DNA from: Tretioscincus oriximinensis | Lineage: Eukaryota; Chordata; Lepidosauria; Squamata; Gymnophthalmidae | Assembly: GCA_022410635.1 (NCBI GenBank) | Contig: JAJVDF010000654.1 | Location: forward strand, 101,985-165,984 | Direction of reading: 5' to 3' | Length of the DNA stretch: 64,000 nucleotides | In this document: in pieces, positions 30,850-41,095 of the stretch | Layout of the letters: every line of letters begins with the position of its first letter | How positions within the stretch are numbered: the stretch's first letter is position 1 | Notes under the pieces: model-generated | The model's input: the letters and a program-made list of their open reading frames with translations, nothing else | Told to the model about the DNA's origin: nothing | Database searches by the model: none | Position numbers and translations under genes: made by a program

Positions 30850-31320
30850 GCTCTAATCCGTGTAAAAGCCTATCTAGTCCAGTCTTCTGTCTCACACAGA
30901 GGCCCACCAATTGCACCTGGGCAGTCTGGAACAGAGGAAGGCAAAAATTTCACCTGTTCTTAACTCCCTGCAAAAGACATTTCAGGAATCCTGCTTGTTG
31001 CTCCCTCTCAGAGGCAACATCAAGACATCCAGCCTAGTAGCAATTTATATACTTGGCTTCCATGAACTTGTCTAATCCTGTCTTAAAGCTATCCAGGCTG
31101 CTAGCTACCATCACCTCTTCTGGAAGTAAATTCCACTCTGGGTGAAAAAAAATCCTTTGTCTGTCCTCACCTTTCTGCCCATCAGTTTCAAGGAATGGCC
31201 CCTGGTCCTAGAATTGTGGGATAGAGAAAATAGTTTTCTCTATTCCCCTTATCCATCCCATGCATGATTTTATACACCTCAATCAGGTCTCCTCTCAAAC
31301 ACCGTCTTTCGAGGACTTTA
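30850..31320 (-). mobile_element. CR1-like LINE ORF end and 3'UTR
   Basis: gcctatctagtccagtcttc, ggcccaccaattgcacctgg, cttgtctaatcctgtcttaa and atccatcccatgcatgattt, the latter from the ORF. Confidence 0.75.
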
Positions 31321-31486
31321 CTTTGTGCCTCCTCTTTTCATTCTGACAAGGAAAGCAAAGTGGTCGCTTCAAAGAGGGAGTCAGTTGGTGAGGTTGGAAC
31401 AGGACGTTTGCAAGAGGTTGTCGTCTGTTGCTTAGAACAAAATAATGACTTCACTGGGCTCAGTTGTACAGGGCTTTCTATTACAG

Positions 31487-31901
31487 CAGGGGTAGAGAAC
31501 ATAAGGCCCAGGGGCCAGACCTGCCCCACAGAACTATTTAGTCTGGCCCGTGGCATAATCTTCAAGGAACAATTTGGTCCAGCACCTAGCATGTTCCCTG
31601 TTGAACCATTAGTCTTCCATGGCTAAGTAATGATTCGGTATAACATGAAGTGCCATACAAAAAGAGGAGGGAGGGGAGAGAGCAAGGGAAGGAAGAGGCA
31701 ACGGGCTGGTTGGGCTTTGAAAAGTCTGTGGTTTTGTGGGCTTGGGTGGGGAAGCATGGACAGGGGAGAGAGTGTGGCTTGGGCAGTTGGGGGCATGGCT
31801 GGGTGGGTGGGGATGTGGCCCTGGTGGGGCAGGGATGTAGCCCTTGAGTGATGTTACAAATATCCAAATGCTCCTGACAGATAAAAGATTCCCCAGCCCT
31901 G
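31487..31901. mobile_element. hAT-like non-autonomous element, 415 bp
   Basis: Termini CAGGGGTAGAGAAC and, inverted, GATTCCCCAGCCCTG fit the hAT pattern CAGGGNTG. Flanking octamers tattacag (31479-31486) and ttttacag (31902-31909) differ at one base, consistent with the 8-bp hAT target duplication. Interior is G-rich (tggccctggtggggcaggga) and encodes no transposase. Confidence 0.75.
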
Positions 31902-32044
31902 TTTTACAGAGACAACTGTGTCTAGGCCTTCCATAGCTAAGACAGAGCATGGGTCTTAGCACCTGCTTTTCAACCGAATATATAGGGTGTGAAATGTAGC
32001 TGCCACATACATTACTGTTGGATAATTATCTGCCATGACAAGTG

Positions 32045-32450
32045 CACACATAAGAACACAAGGGAAGCCATGNCAAATCAGATTACAGCTCACCCAATAT
32101 CTAATATTGTGGGGTTACATAGTGGCCCGTAAATTGCTTGTGGGCATCTCAAGCAGTAGAAGAAGGCAAAACCTTCACCTGCTCTTGACTCCATGGAAAA
32201 GGCATTAAAGGCAAACTATAAATTTGTCTAATCCTATCTTAAAATTATCCAGACTGGTAGCTGGAATTAAATTCACAGATCAATCCCCTCTAAGTGAAAA
32301 AATACTTCCCTTTGTCCATCATAACTCTCCTAACTCTCCTTCTTCAGCTAGCTAGATGGATGGATGGGTAGGTAGGTAGGTAGGTGTAGGTAGGTAGAGT
32401 GCCCCCGGTTCTAGTGAAGTCTAGTTTAGTAACAAATATATTCCAGTCCC
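32045..32450 (-). mobile_element. CR1-like LINE, diverged, with (GGTA)n
   Basis: acacaagggaagccatg, gcagtagaagaaggcaaaac, gtctaatcctatcttaaaat identify the family. A (GGAT)n/(GGTA)n run (32356-32398) sits inside it. Confidence 0.6.
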
Positions 32451-32796
32451 TAAAGCATTCTTGTTATCTTGTTGGGTCTTTTTTTAAAAAAAAGATCAGA
32501 CAGGTCATGTCCCAACTAGGGTGAAAAACGGGTGCCAAAGCTGTCTGAGTTTGTCCTGGGTGCACGTGTTTTCCATATAATCCAAATGGAAAATGTTTGT
32601 GTTATGCTCAGTCAGCATATGCGTTGTCTGATTGGAGAACGTTCAGAAAACTGTTGCAAGTTCAGTTAAATGCTATTTGCGTTAAGTGCACTCTGGTGAC
32701 GATTTTGCTGTGTGCTCCCACTGAAGCTCCGATCGGACAGATGGGGAATCTTCTTGGGAAAGACAGAATATGCCAATCTGCTACAGGGACAAAGGT

Positions 32797-32972
32797 GGGG
32801 TCCATGGCAGCAGGTAATCCAAGCAGACCTCACTCTACCTTTTGTGCTGCAGCTGATCTGAGCTCCGTTCAGCTGAGCAGGGTAGAAAAATCTGACAACT
32901 CTGATCAAGAAAAAAGGTGGTAGTTGTGGGGAGGCAGGAGATCTACTTGGATCGCCTGTTGCCGTGGACCCC
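32797..32972. mobile_element. Palindromic MITE-like unit
   Basis: ggggtccatggcagcaggta atccaagcagac is mirrored, with four differences, by the end of atctacttggatcgcctgtt gccgtggacccc. About 176 bp. No second copy in the window. Confidence 0.5.
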
Positions 32973-33108
32973 AAACNTTGTTCCTGCACTTTATCGGAGT
33001 CTGCCTTTTCCAGAAGACCTCCAGATGTCTGTGTGTGGGCATTAAAATGGAGCTGGACACAGACTCAAACAGCAGAGGGAATTCATATTCCACTTCTTTT
33101 TAAAAGTA

Positions 33109-33340
33109 CAGGGTGCTTCAAAAATGTATACACACTTTGAACTTCCATAGAAAATTTATTTACTGTTCTACAAAGTTAAATTTCAGGATTTCCTGATTTG
33201 AACAGTATTAACATTTGTTATTTACGTTTTATTTATATTGGACTTTAAGCTTTCTAATTTTCTGAAATTTAACTTTGTAGAACAGTAAATACATTTTCTA
33301 TGAAAGTCCAAAGTGTGTATACATTTTTTGAAGCACCCTG
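33109..33340. mobile_element. mariner-like MITE, 232 bp, TA flanked
   Basis: Ends CAGGGTGCTTCAAAAATGTA and, inverted, ATTTTTTGAAGCACCCTG. The mirroring extends through tacacactttg, aactttgtagaacagtaaat and the whole arm (about 80 bp). TA at 33107-33108 and 33341-33342. The central part holds no transposase. Confidence 0.8.
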
Positions 33341-33344
33341 TATT

Positions 33345-34500
33345 TTATTATTAATTTGGTATACGATACATGTTGCTATGCAATGCAGTATAAAACATTA
33401 ATCATTTTGCATTAAATAGCTTACATATTCAGGTTGTTTGTACAGAAACATATGCTATGTGCCCATGATGTTTTTCTACCTCGTTCATAGCGCAATCGGG
33501 ATATCTNGAGCACATGTGCTAAGTGTTTTTCAGTAGTCGCTCCGCAATAAACGCCTTTTTCCCCCAGAATAAATTATTGCTCAGATGCTCAGGCATCATT
33601 CCAGAGAACCCCGTACTCTCATGAGCCTATGCGTTTGCACAAATTAGACGCAAGATATTAAACCAATTGAGAATGTGGCAGTTGTTTCTATTGGGTGTTG
33701 TGAGTTTTGGACTGCACTGCGATAAGATCAATGAGTAATGTTAAGGACCTGGGGCATTGGTCACAGAATATACATGTTTGCTGTGCACGGATACGTGATT
33801 GCTATATTCCGGATTGTAGCATTGTAGCGGTTTTTAAGTCGTCATGTGCACCTAGCCTTAGAAACCAGCAACTAAATAATGGATCTTTCCCCACCCTCCT
33901 TCTTTATCCTGTAAATGTGATTCAGTCAATTTTCTGCAGCATCTTCCTTATGCCATTGTTCACCATGTCTTCGTTTGTTACTTCTTTATCCATAGTTATA
34001 AGTTTCTTCTATCTTTTTCTCAGGAAATAATGGATTTAATCCCCAATATTCTATTTCTATTTTCTCTTATTATATCAAATCCTAGTTGCTCTATGGTGTA
34101 GTTATACCAGCCAGGAATATTCCAGGATTCTATTTCCTCCCCAATTTGCTACAATCTGTGATTGGGCAGCTAGTAGAAGTTGAGTTGTGATCTATCTTGT
34201 GTTTGAATGGTTGCACCTGTGGTATTAGCAGTATATAGTCTCTCCTTGATTAAGTTATGTTTGCTCAAATAATTTTGCCCAATTCCATCCCAGAATGACC
34301 TTGTTTTTTCACAGTCCCATACTGTATCAGTGAAGGTGCCTCTACACTGGTGACAATGCCTATTCTACTTTGCATTTTTCACGTACGGTAAACAAAACCA
34401 AAGATTCCCAACCTTCCTCAATCACAGTAGGAAATAAGAGTGAATTAGTGCACGGCTCAGCTCTTGCATCTCCCTTCCAGAAGAATAAAGGATGTTGAAT
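33345..34500 (-). mobile_element. L1 3' end (3'UTR and ORF2 C-terminus), interrupted
   Basis: Paired with 43662-44560. In reverse, 34280-34370 encodes CHQCRGTFTDTVWDCEKTRS, the L1 ORF2 cysteine motif, followed leftward by an SWNIPGWYNYTIEQ-type end and the 3'UTR (33345-33440). Family Y (33450-33860) is inserted in the 3'UTR. Confidence 0.6.
33450..33860 (+). mobile_element. Family Y copy inside L1 3'UTR
   Basis: tttttctacctcgttcatag, cagaataaattattgctcag, catcattccagagaacccc, ttgctatattccggattgta, ending cgtcatgtgcacctagcc. Confidence 0.65.
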
Positions 34501-35340
34501 GATGCTAGTGGATGCTCCTAGGATGTTTTGGAATTTTCCAGCGTGCTATGGAAAAGAAGAATGGGCTTGCTGAGTTCATCTTGCAATCAAATAACTACTT
34601 CAGTTTGGCTAATAGGAAAAGATATTTTGCCCCAACCGCTATTTCCATACAGAATGTAATCTGTCCGGCAATGCTAACAAAGTTCAAGACTTCAACCAAC
34701 AGTTTAAAGCCAAGATTTTAGATTCTGTATTTTTAAGATCCGAAAGATCACTTGTTGAAATACTATAACAAATAAACCATTTTTTTCAGTGGAAAATAGA
34801 CTTAAAATCAAAGATTTTAGCAATGATTTCAAGTTTACACCTTTGTTAATTTCATACTTTCTCCACCTTCGGCAGACTGAGCATATTTGAGGGTGCATCT
34901 ACATGGCTTAATTTTGTAGCGCCACATCTATATGTAAGCACTACAATGAATTGAAGGGCTCATGGCGCATAGTGCACAAGCAGGAAAAGATTGATTTTCC
35001 TCCTGCCAACTTGCCTACAACTCCCATGAAACCCTGGTATGTAGCACTGCATTTGTTTTCTTCTTGTTCTGGTTCCTCTTCTTACCAGGGTGTGATTTAA
35101 AAGGAAAAGCATTTTCCTTTTAAAATTGCACGCTTTGAGTCTTCTAATGGTCTTTTGTTCATCATTGCTCTTTTTTCAACAGGAAAAAGAAGTAATGGTG
35201 AACACAATAATGGTCAGGAGGATAGAGAAAGGATTATTCAGCAAGTCTAGCCTCAAGAGCTCTTGCAGATGGTGTCTACATGCCANCTTATGGCACTATA
35301 CCTGGACATCTGACTATGCAAGCAGATAAAAACGAAACCC
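34500..35340. other. No firm element
   Basis: ggtgcatctacatggcttaa (34896) and ggtgtctacatgcca (35272) may be borders of a DNA element, but the arms are short. Confidence 0.3.
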
Positions 35341-35344
35341 AGAG

Positions 35345-35790
35345 CTCAGAATTTTAGCACCTGAGCTTTATTAAAAACTAGTGGAATGAGTCTGTTGTGT
35401 TAGGTAATACAATGGGCTCTAGCCCCTTCTCCCTCTTGCACTCATCCATGTGTCCACCCATTCCCTCCCTTGCCTCTTCCATCCCCATTTCACTTGCTGC
35501 TGCTTCATTTTGTTTATTCTTTATTTCTATTTTTCTTTTCATTCATTCCTTCTCCCTTTTCTTCTTCATTTTCCTTCTTTATTTTCCTTCCTTTCCTTCC
35601 ATCATTCATCCCTTCCTTTATTCTTCATTTCCTTCCTTCCTTCTTTTCCCTCCCACTACTGGTCCCAGTACTGAACCCTGGGGTATTCCACTTTTCACAT
35701 CTTTCCACTGCCCATTTATTACTTCCCTCTGTTTTCTGTCTTTTAGCCAGTTTTAACCCAAGATTCTGCTCTCTGGAGTTCCGAGCCNCG
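35345..35790 (-). repeat. CR1 reverse-transcriptase fragment plus polypyrimidine tract, composite
   Basis: Inverted reading: CR1 RT sequence ending in SGIPQGSVLGPV (about 35655-35700), abruptly followed by a GGAA-rich tract of about 160 bp (35490-35650). A terminal block follows with gggctctagcccc, taatac and the end ctagtggaatgagtctg. The same three-part order occurs at 37990 and 56310. Confidence 0.6.
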
Positions 35791-36252
35791 TCATTGGTTT
35801 CGGATAGGTGGCCTGTTTAGAACACAAGTTGGTTAGCCTGAGTAGAGGTAGTTTTAACCAATGGGGGAGGCAAATTTGATTTTGACCAATGGGGGACGCA
35901 GATTCCCTGCCAATCTTATGGATATAGATTATTCAAATATAAACAAACTGTACAACAGCAGGACTGTGGGAATATCAAAACTAAGGGGAAGGTAGATGCT
36001 GGCTTACTGACGGAATTTACAAGGAATCTAACCGTCCGTAACCAGAGCAAATGGAGAGTTGAAAGGCTGCAGGTTCCAATGGAGGTTACCAAAAGTGGGA
36101 AGTGTCTTGTAGATGGGAGTTCAAGCATGAGAAACAGCAAAAGATGGCTGAATGGAGAAAAGGATCAGGTTGGGCCTGGAGATGCAGAGATTTTTTATTT
36201 GCTGGTATTGCGGCTTCTAGGTGGATAGGGGAAGGGAGGCTTGAGGGCCGAC

Positions 36253-36470
36253 CTTATACGGGTTTTTATACCCTGCTTCTCTCACCCAAAGGCTTACATT
36301 CTGTCTTCTCCGTCATGCTGCGACGGTTCCCATCCCATTTGTCTAATCACAATTTGTTGCTTTTGAATAACTGGATTGGCTAGAGCTGAGTCCCATATGG
36401 ACCCCCACCTCACACCTGACAAAGAGCTCCACACTCTGTATTTCTATTGAAACGCAAAGGGCCCTTAACT
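36253..36470 (-). mobile_element. tRNA-derived SINE, minus strand
   Basis: ggtttttataccctgcttct, catgctgcgacggttcccat, aactggattggctagagctg and the head region with cacctcacacctgac. Confidence 0.65.
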
Positions 36471-36594
36471 GTTGTACCAGGTCCTATGAAATCCTATCAG
36501 CAGCATCCCACTAGGCACCACCTTAGCAGTTCCAAGTCTTGCTTTTCAGTAAATTGCTTTAAAGTGCAATAAAAAAAATAAAGATTAAGTATCA

Positions 36595-36715
36595 TTGATG
36601 TCGCTTCCGGCCCTGGCAGAATTCTCATACATCGCTGAACGAGAATTCATCCTTCATACAAGAGGGGATAAAATGTATGATATTCTCATGCAATTCCCAG
36701 CATTGCTTTAGGGCA
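36595..36715 (+). repeat. Family Z fragment
   Basis: tgatgtcgcttccggccctg gcagaattctcat, then tattctcatgcaattccc. Confidence 0.35.
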
Positions 36716-36908
36716 TTCAGGTGCCTACACACCAGGGTGCCTTCAGACCCTGCTAAAAACATTTCTCTTCTCCCAGGCTTTTGACTCTTAGCTCCCCCTG
36801 CATTCTGTCCTTTAAACGTTTTATTAATGTGTTTTTTGTTTTAAAATTTTGGTTACCTGCTATGGGAGCAATGGGTGAAGGACCCAATATAAATCATTTT
36901 AAACAAAC
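36716..36908 (+). mobile_element. LINE/SINE 3' end
   Basis: aaaacatttctcttctccca ggcttttgactcttagctcc, then ggttacctgctatgggagca and gacccaatataaatcatttt ending in (aaac)n. Typical of a retroposon 3' end in reptiles; the family is not named. Confidence 0.45.
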
Positions 36909-37054
36909 AAATTTCTCAGGCTAGAGCAGTTGAGTTATTGGGCCGTGTCCCTAACATCTGCATTTGCATTATTTCCCCCTTTAGATTATCTTCCTAGAGC
37001 TGCTATATAGAACGTTAAAATCCCATAACCTTTTCTCACTTTTTTGTTAAATAA

Positions 37055-37315
37055 GAACCTAGGAGGATCCCTGCTGAAAGGGGCCGGAGCCCATCTGGTC
37101 CAGCATTCCGCCCCACACAGAGGCCCACCAATGGCCCCGGGCAGTTTCAAGCAGAAGAAGGCAAAACCTCCACCTGTTCCCGATTCCCTGCAAATGGCAT
37201 TTCAGGAGTCCTGCCTGTTGCTCCGTCCCGGAGGCAGCATCAAAAGATCCATCCTCGTACCTATTTATACCCTTGGTGTCCATAAACCTGTCTAATCCTG
37301 TCTTAAAGCTATCCA
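37055..37315 (-). mobile_element. CR1-like LINE 3' end
   Basis: gagcccatctggtccagcat, gaggcccaccaatggccccg, cataaacctgtctaatcctg. Confidence 0.7.
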
Positions 37316-37319
37316 CACA

Positions 37320-37935
37320 ACTTAAGGCTCGTGCAACTTTTGAACCAACGCATGTCTCTATCTTTAACACAGTTTGCCTTCTTTCGCCTTCTCCTCAAAG
37401 CCAAATCTCTCCCTGACTCCCACCAACCTCGTCCCCTCCCTCCCTCCTTCTCTGGAAGTTCCCTGCAGCTGCAGAGCCGGCCAGACAATTGGGTGTTTTA
37501 GTGAAATACATTTTTGGGCTAATTTGCCATGCACAAGTGTTCCTCCTACCCTTTAAAAGAAGNGAACAAAGAGTGTATTCTCCCAGCGCTGGGCCCTGTT
37601 GTAAGGCACCCCTGCAGCTGTACAGAGCTGTGCTACCCTCCACTCTTCTGCTCCATTCTCTGCCTGCTTTGTAAAGAGACGGGCCTCTGACTTTACCCGT
37701 GCCACGGAAAGACCACGCCGTCTCCAGCCCCCTCCAATGCGCCTGTTCTTCCTCGGAAAGGCAGATGGGGCAGGTGGGGAGACCGGGATCAGCATCGCCC
37801 TACCTATCGTGCCTTTGCATTTCAAGCCTGCCCCGTCTTTCTTTTAAGGCTCTCTTTACTTCCAGCCTCATCAAATTAACAACTACTGATAAAGCATACC
37901 ATCACTTGGGAGGGACAGGAAGTGACCCAGACTAG
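37320..37935. other. Repeat-free GC-moderate block
   Basis: No similarity to other parts of the window; contains ccctgcagctgcagagccgg and a C-rich (CCTC)n stretch. Overlapping frames on both strands, none with motifs. Candidate non-coding conserved sequence. Confidence 0.3.
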
Positions 37936-37989
37936 GGAGCTATATTAGTAACTAGTGAAAAGCCCACAGAAACGAGGCTATGGGCGCTG

Positions 37990-38350
37990 CCTTTATTCGC
38001 TGCTTGCAGGAATGGCCTGCCTAGGAAGGGTGACTGTTCTGGGGGTGGAAAGGTGTGGGAAGTGGGATACCCCAGGGTATTCCAGCACGGGGAGAGAAAG
38101 GGAGGAAGAAAATGAAGGACAAAGGAAGGAATGGATGAAAGATGGAAAGGAAGGGAAGAAGATAAGGAAGAAAAAAGGAAGAAGGAAAGGGAAAGGAAGA
38201 AGGAATGAAACAAAGTAGCAGCAAATGAAAAGGGGATGAGGAGGGCAAGGAAGGGAGGCAAGGGGGGAGGGAGGGGGGTGGTATGGATTGGGGCAATGAT
38301 GAGGAGGAGGAGAAAAAGCCCGTTGCATTACTCTAACGTAGCAGACTAAT
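37990..38350 (+). repeat. CR1 RT fragment plus polypurine tract, composite
   Basis: gaagtgggataccccagggt marks the CR1 RT fragment, then a GGAA-rich tract (38090-38216), then ggcaatgatgaggagg ... gcccgttgcattactctaac and attccactag. Same order as 35345 (inverted) and 56310. Confidence 0.6.
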
Positions 38351-38439
38351 TCCACTAGTATATATGATGTAGCAAAACATTCTATTCGCATATGTATGGG
38401 ATGGTTGTAATAATGGACAGTGTGTGACTCTTGAAAGTA

Positions 38440-39128
38440 CAGGTGAAACCTCTTTATAATGAATTCCAAGGGGCCAGAAAAATGTGTATGTTATAATGAA
38501 ACTTTGTTATACCGAAACCATTGCAGAAACGATTTCAACACACTTCCAATGCCAGAAACCATTGCAAAAACTTTTAAATTCCAGAATCATTGCCTTAGTG
38601 CCTTATTCTGGGAGGTATTTCAGGAGAGAGCTCAGCCATCCACCTTCGGGGCCTGCCATAGTCTACACTAGCATGTGAACGTCAGGTGTCTATTCCTGGA
38701 TACAGCCCAGAATGAGATTAATTGGGGACAATCAAGATTCTTCCAGTCTTAACACACTTTTAAATATCAAAAACCATTGCAAAAACGACTTGCTGCCTTT
38801 TCCTGCAAACTGCTTTCCCTTCCATCTTGCCAGGGTAAATACATTTACTTTTACATGGGGCCCAATCATTGTCCCAATCATCCATGGGATTCTGAGGATT
38901 TAATCCTGCCATTCATTGCTGGTTTGAAAATCTTTGCAGTCGCTTTAAAAAACCTTACTCTGTACTGAACACCCCACCCCTCTTGCACTTCATTTCTTTA
39001 TACCAGGGTCTTGCAGAGTAGGCAGGGGCACATAAATCAGATTATTATATTGAAATTTTCATTACAGCATTCTTTGTTATAACACGAATTTTGTTATATC
39101 GGTGTTCTTTATAATGAGGTTTCACCTG
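38440..39128. mobile_element. Tigger/pogo-like non-autonomous element, 689 bp
   Basis: Termini CAGGTGAAACCTCTTTATAA and, inverted, TTATAATGAGGTTTCACCTG, flanked by TA (38438-38439, 39129-39130). Subterminal gttataatgaaactttgtta mirrors ttctttgttataacacgaat. The interior has several copies of aaaccattgcaaaaac. No transposase frame. TA duplication and the CAG...AACCTC start fit the pogo/Tigger branch. Confidence 0.75.
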
Positions 39129-39659
39129 TATAGGTGAGGCTATCTTAGGTCCTGTCTCCAGTGATTCTGGACTACAGCTCAGAATAAGAGCCTGCCCTCT
39201 ACATGCTGGAATAGACCACAGCAGGCCCTGAATGGATCTTTTTAAACATTTTATTAACACTTAATGATGAAGGGCGGGATATAAAATGTAGCCTGCAGCT
39301 CATTTAAAATGTTTGATTTCCTTTATGAGGACATTTTGAAACCTGTTGCTATTTTGTAACCTGTCTATTCGATTTAATGTCTATTCTAGGAGCTCTCCGT
39401 GGTCCTGTTTCATTGTCTACTCTACATTACTTATTTTGTTTCACCCTACCTTTGGCCACATCCCCACGCACATTTACATGGTAGCAACATCACCTTCACT
39501 CCACTGCAAGAGGTGAATGCATGTACAACAATCCACTCACTAAAATGGTTTGTTGTCCCAGAAATTTGTGAAATCCAAAAGAAAGTTTCATGGGAACATT
39601 TGGCAATGAGAACTTGGCAAATGAGACTTCAGGGCTGAGAGCCAAGTTCATTGGCTCTT

Positions 39660-39846
39660 GGCTCACAGAGAATGCTTGAGAATTGTAGGAAGGCTTGCAG
39701 AGAATGCTGGGAATTATAGGAAGGGTCGCAGAGAATGCTGGGAATTGTATGAAGCCTGACAGATAATGCTTTGGAATTGTAAGACGGCTCACAGAGAATG
39801 CTGGGAATTATAGGAAGGCTTGCAGAGAATGCTGGGAATTGTTGGA
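39660..39846 (+). repeat. Minisatellite, six 31-32 bp units
   Basis: Units of the form GGCTTGCAGAGAATGCTGGG AATTGTAGGAA begin at about 39660, 39692, 39723, 39754, 39786 and 39817. Units 5 and 6 resemble units 1 and 2 (CTCACAG then CTTGCAG), suggesting a two-unit higher-order step. Each unit holds, inverted, a ZNF143-like CTACAATTCCCAGCATTC. Confidence 0.85.
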
Positions 39847-39912
39847 CATCTCAATGAAAATGCGCAGCAGCAGTAAAAAAAAAGCAAATCCAATATTAGG
39901 GATAATAAAAAA

Positions 39913-39951
39913 TGGTTAGGGCTAAAGTTAGGGTTAGGGTTAAGGTTAGGG
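39913..39951 (+). repeat. Short interstitial telomere-like tract
   Basis: Degenerate TTAGGG units: ttagggctaaagttagggtt agggttaaggttaggg. Two perfect adjacent repeats among about six degenerate ones. Confidence 0.75.
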
Positions 39952-40561
39952 TGGCTGCCTAATCTAGGACTAGAGATCTAGCTAGAGTGGAACAGAATCA
40001 AATAAAGCAAGATGTGTTTCTCACAACATGCAAACCAACAGAAAAACATGCACAAAGGTTCCAGGAATAAACATCAAACTCAACAGCCAGCAAAATGCAT
40101 CACTTCCCCTTTGCTTCCTGCTTCCCTGCAGCAAAAGCGTTAAGCTCATTCCATGCCAGTTACATCCCGGGTTCCTTTCAAAAGGAATCTTGCAGAGCTA
40201 ATAAAAATGTGCAGAACAGGGTAAACAAAATAATCAAGGCAAATCTCTAAGGAAAGGCTGCAACTTGTGAGACTTTGGCAAGGAAGCAGTTGAGAGAGAA
40301 CAAGAAAGATGCATATAAAACTAATCAGGACATGAGAAAAATGCATAAAATTGGAGTGGATAAGTGAAATGAGTGATAAAAGATCCAGAGAGAATTTCAC
40401 ATTAGCTGGCCTCCAAGGACATACAAGAAGGATTGTTTGCTCTACTGTGTTATGTACACTCGTGTATATAGTTGTGCCATATTTGGTTTTATTTGTATTT
40501 TCTGTTTGTGTACTCTGTTGGTCTAAGGCTATAATGGAACGATTGACTCGAATACAAAGAC

Positions 40562-40597
40562 ATCACTTCTTGGCCTTTTGACTAAGATCAAATGTAG
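40562..40597 (+). pseudogene. U2 snRNA 5'-end fragment
   Basis: atcacttcttggccttttga ctaagatcaaatgtag matches the first 36 nucleotides of U2 snRNA (consensus start ATCGCTTCTCGGCCTTTTGG) with about four differences. The fragment covers the region that includes the conserved stem I. Downstream the match fades, although gacgtatctctctcagaca could be decayed U2 sequence up to about 40650. It lacks the branch-point-pairing element in recognisable form and the upstream DSE/PSE, so it is a retroposed pseudogene fragment, not a working gene. Confidence 0.65.
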
Positions 40598-40724
40598 GAA
40601 CTGACTTCATGAATAGATAACGACGTATCTCTCTCAGACATTACGGTACTGCCCTTGTTATTTACTATTACATTCATTTGCAGTCATTCTTTATATTATC
40701 TCTTGGGTGTAGATATTATAGGGC

Positions 40725-41095
40725 ATCTCCACACAACGTTAAAATTCACAATGTGGAAAAGGATTGCAGAATGCAATCAACATTGAACAGATAAGACAAC
40801 TAGCCAGGAAGTAAACACTGAGCATGCTCAATCAGGACTCCAGTTCTGGTGTGTGAGACAACTAACTAGGAAGTAAACACTGAGCATACTCCATATGCGA
40901 TTCTGCATTGTCTTGTTCTAGCATCTTCTCACGGTACCTTGGTAATCCCATTAGGGATCTGTACACACAGGTAGATTTCTAGCTTCTGTGACTGTAGGCA
41001 GAGCCATTTCGCAAAGGTTTAGCTAAAGAATAATCCGGGGAAAAATATATTTTTTCCCGATGCATTAAGGAAACACCATCAATGCCTGCAACTGA
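40725..41095 (+). repeat. Family X copy
   Basis: ctaactaggaagtaaacact gagcat, gcgattctgcattgtcttgt, cttggtaatcccattaggga and cagagccatttcgcaaagg. A short internal duplication (accaggaagtaaacactgag twice) is present near 40805 and 40870. Confidence 0.5.

Noticed and set aside
37955..38469. Overlapping frames of 87 and 158 codons
   Set aside because: They run across the polypurine composite and CR1 remnant; low-complexity products.
39660..39846. CRISPR-like array
   Set aside because: Units are contiguous tandem repeats without spacers, in a vertebrate genome.
40562..40760. Functional U2 snRNA gene
   Set aside because: Only the 5' 36 bases match well; the Sm site, 3' stem loops and upstream DSE/PSE are not seen.
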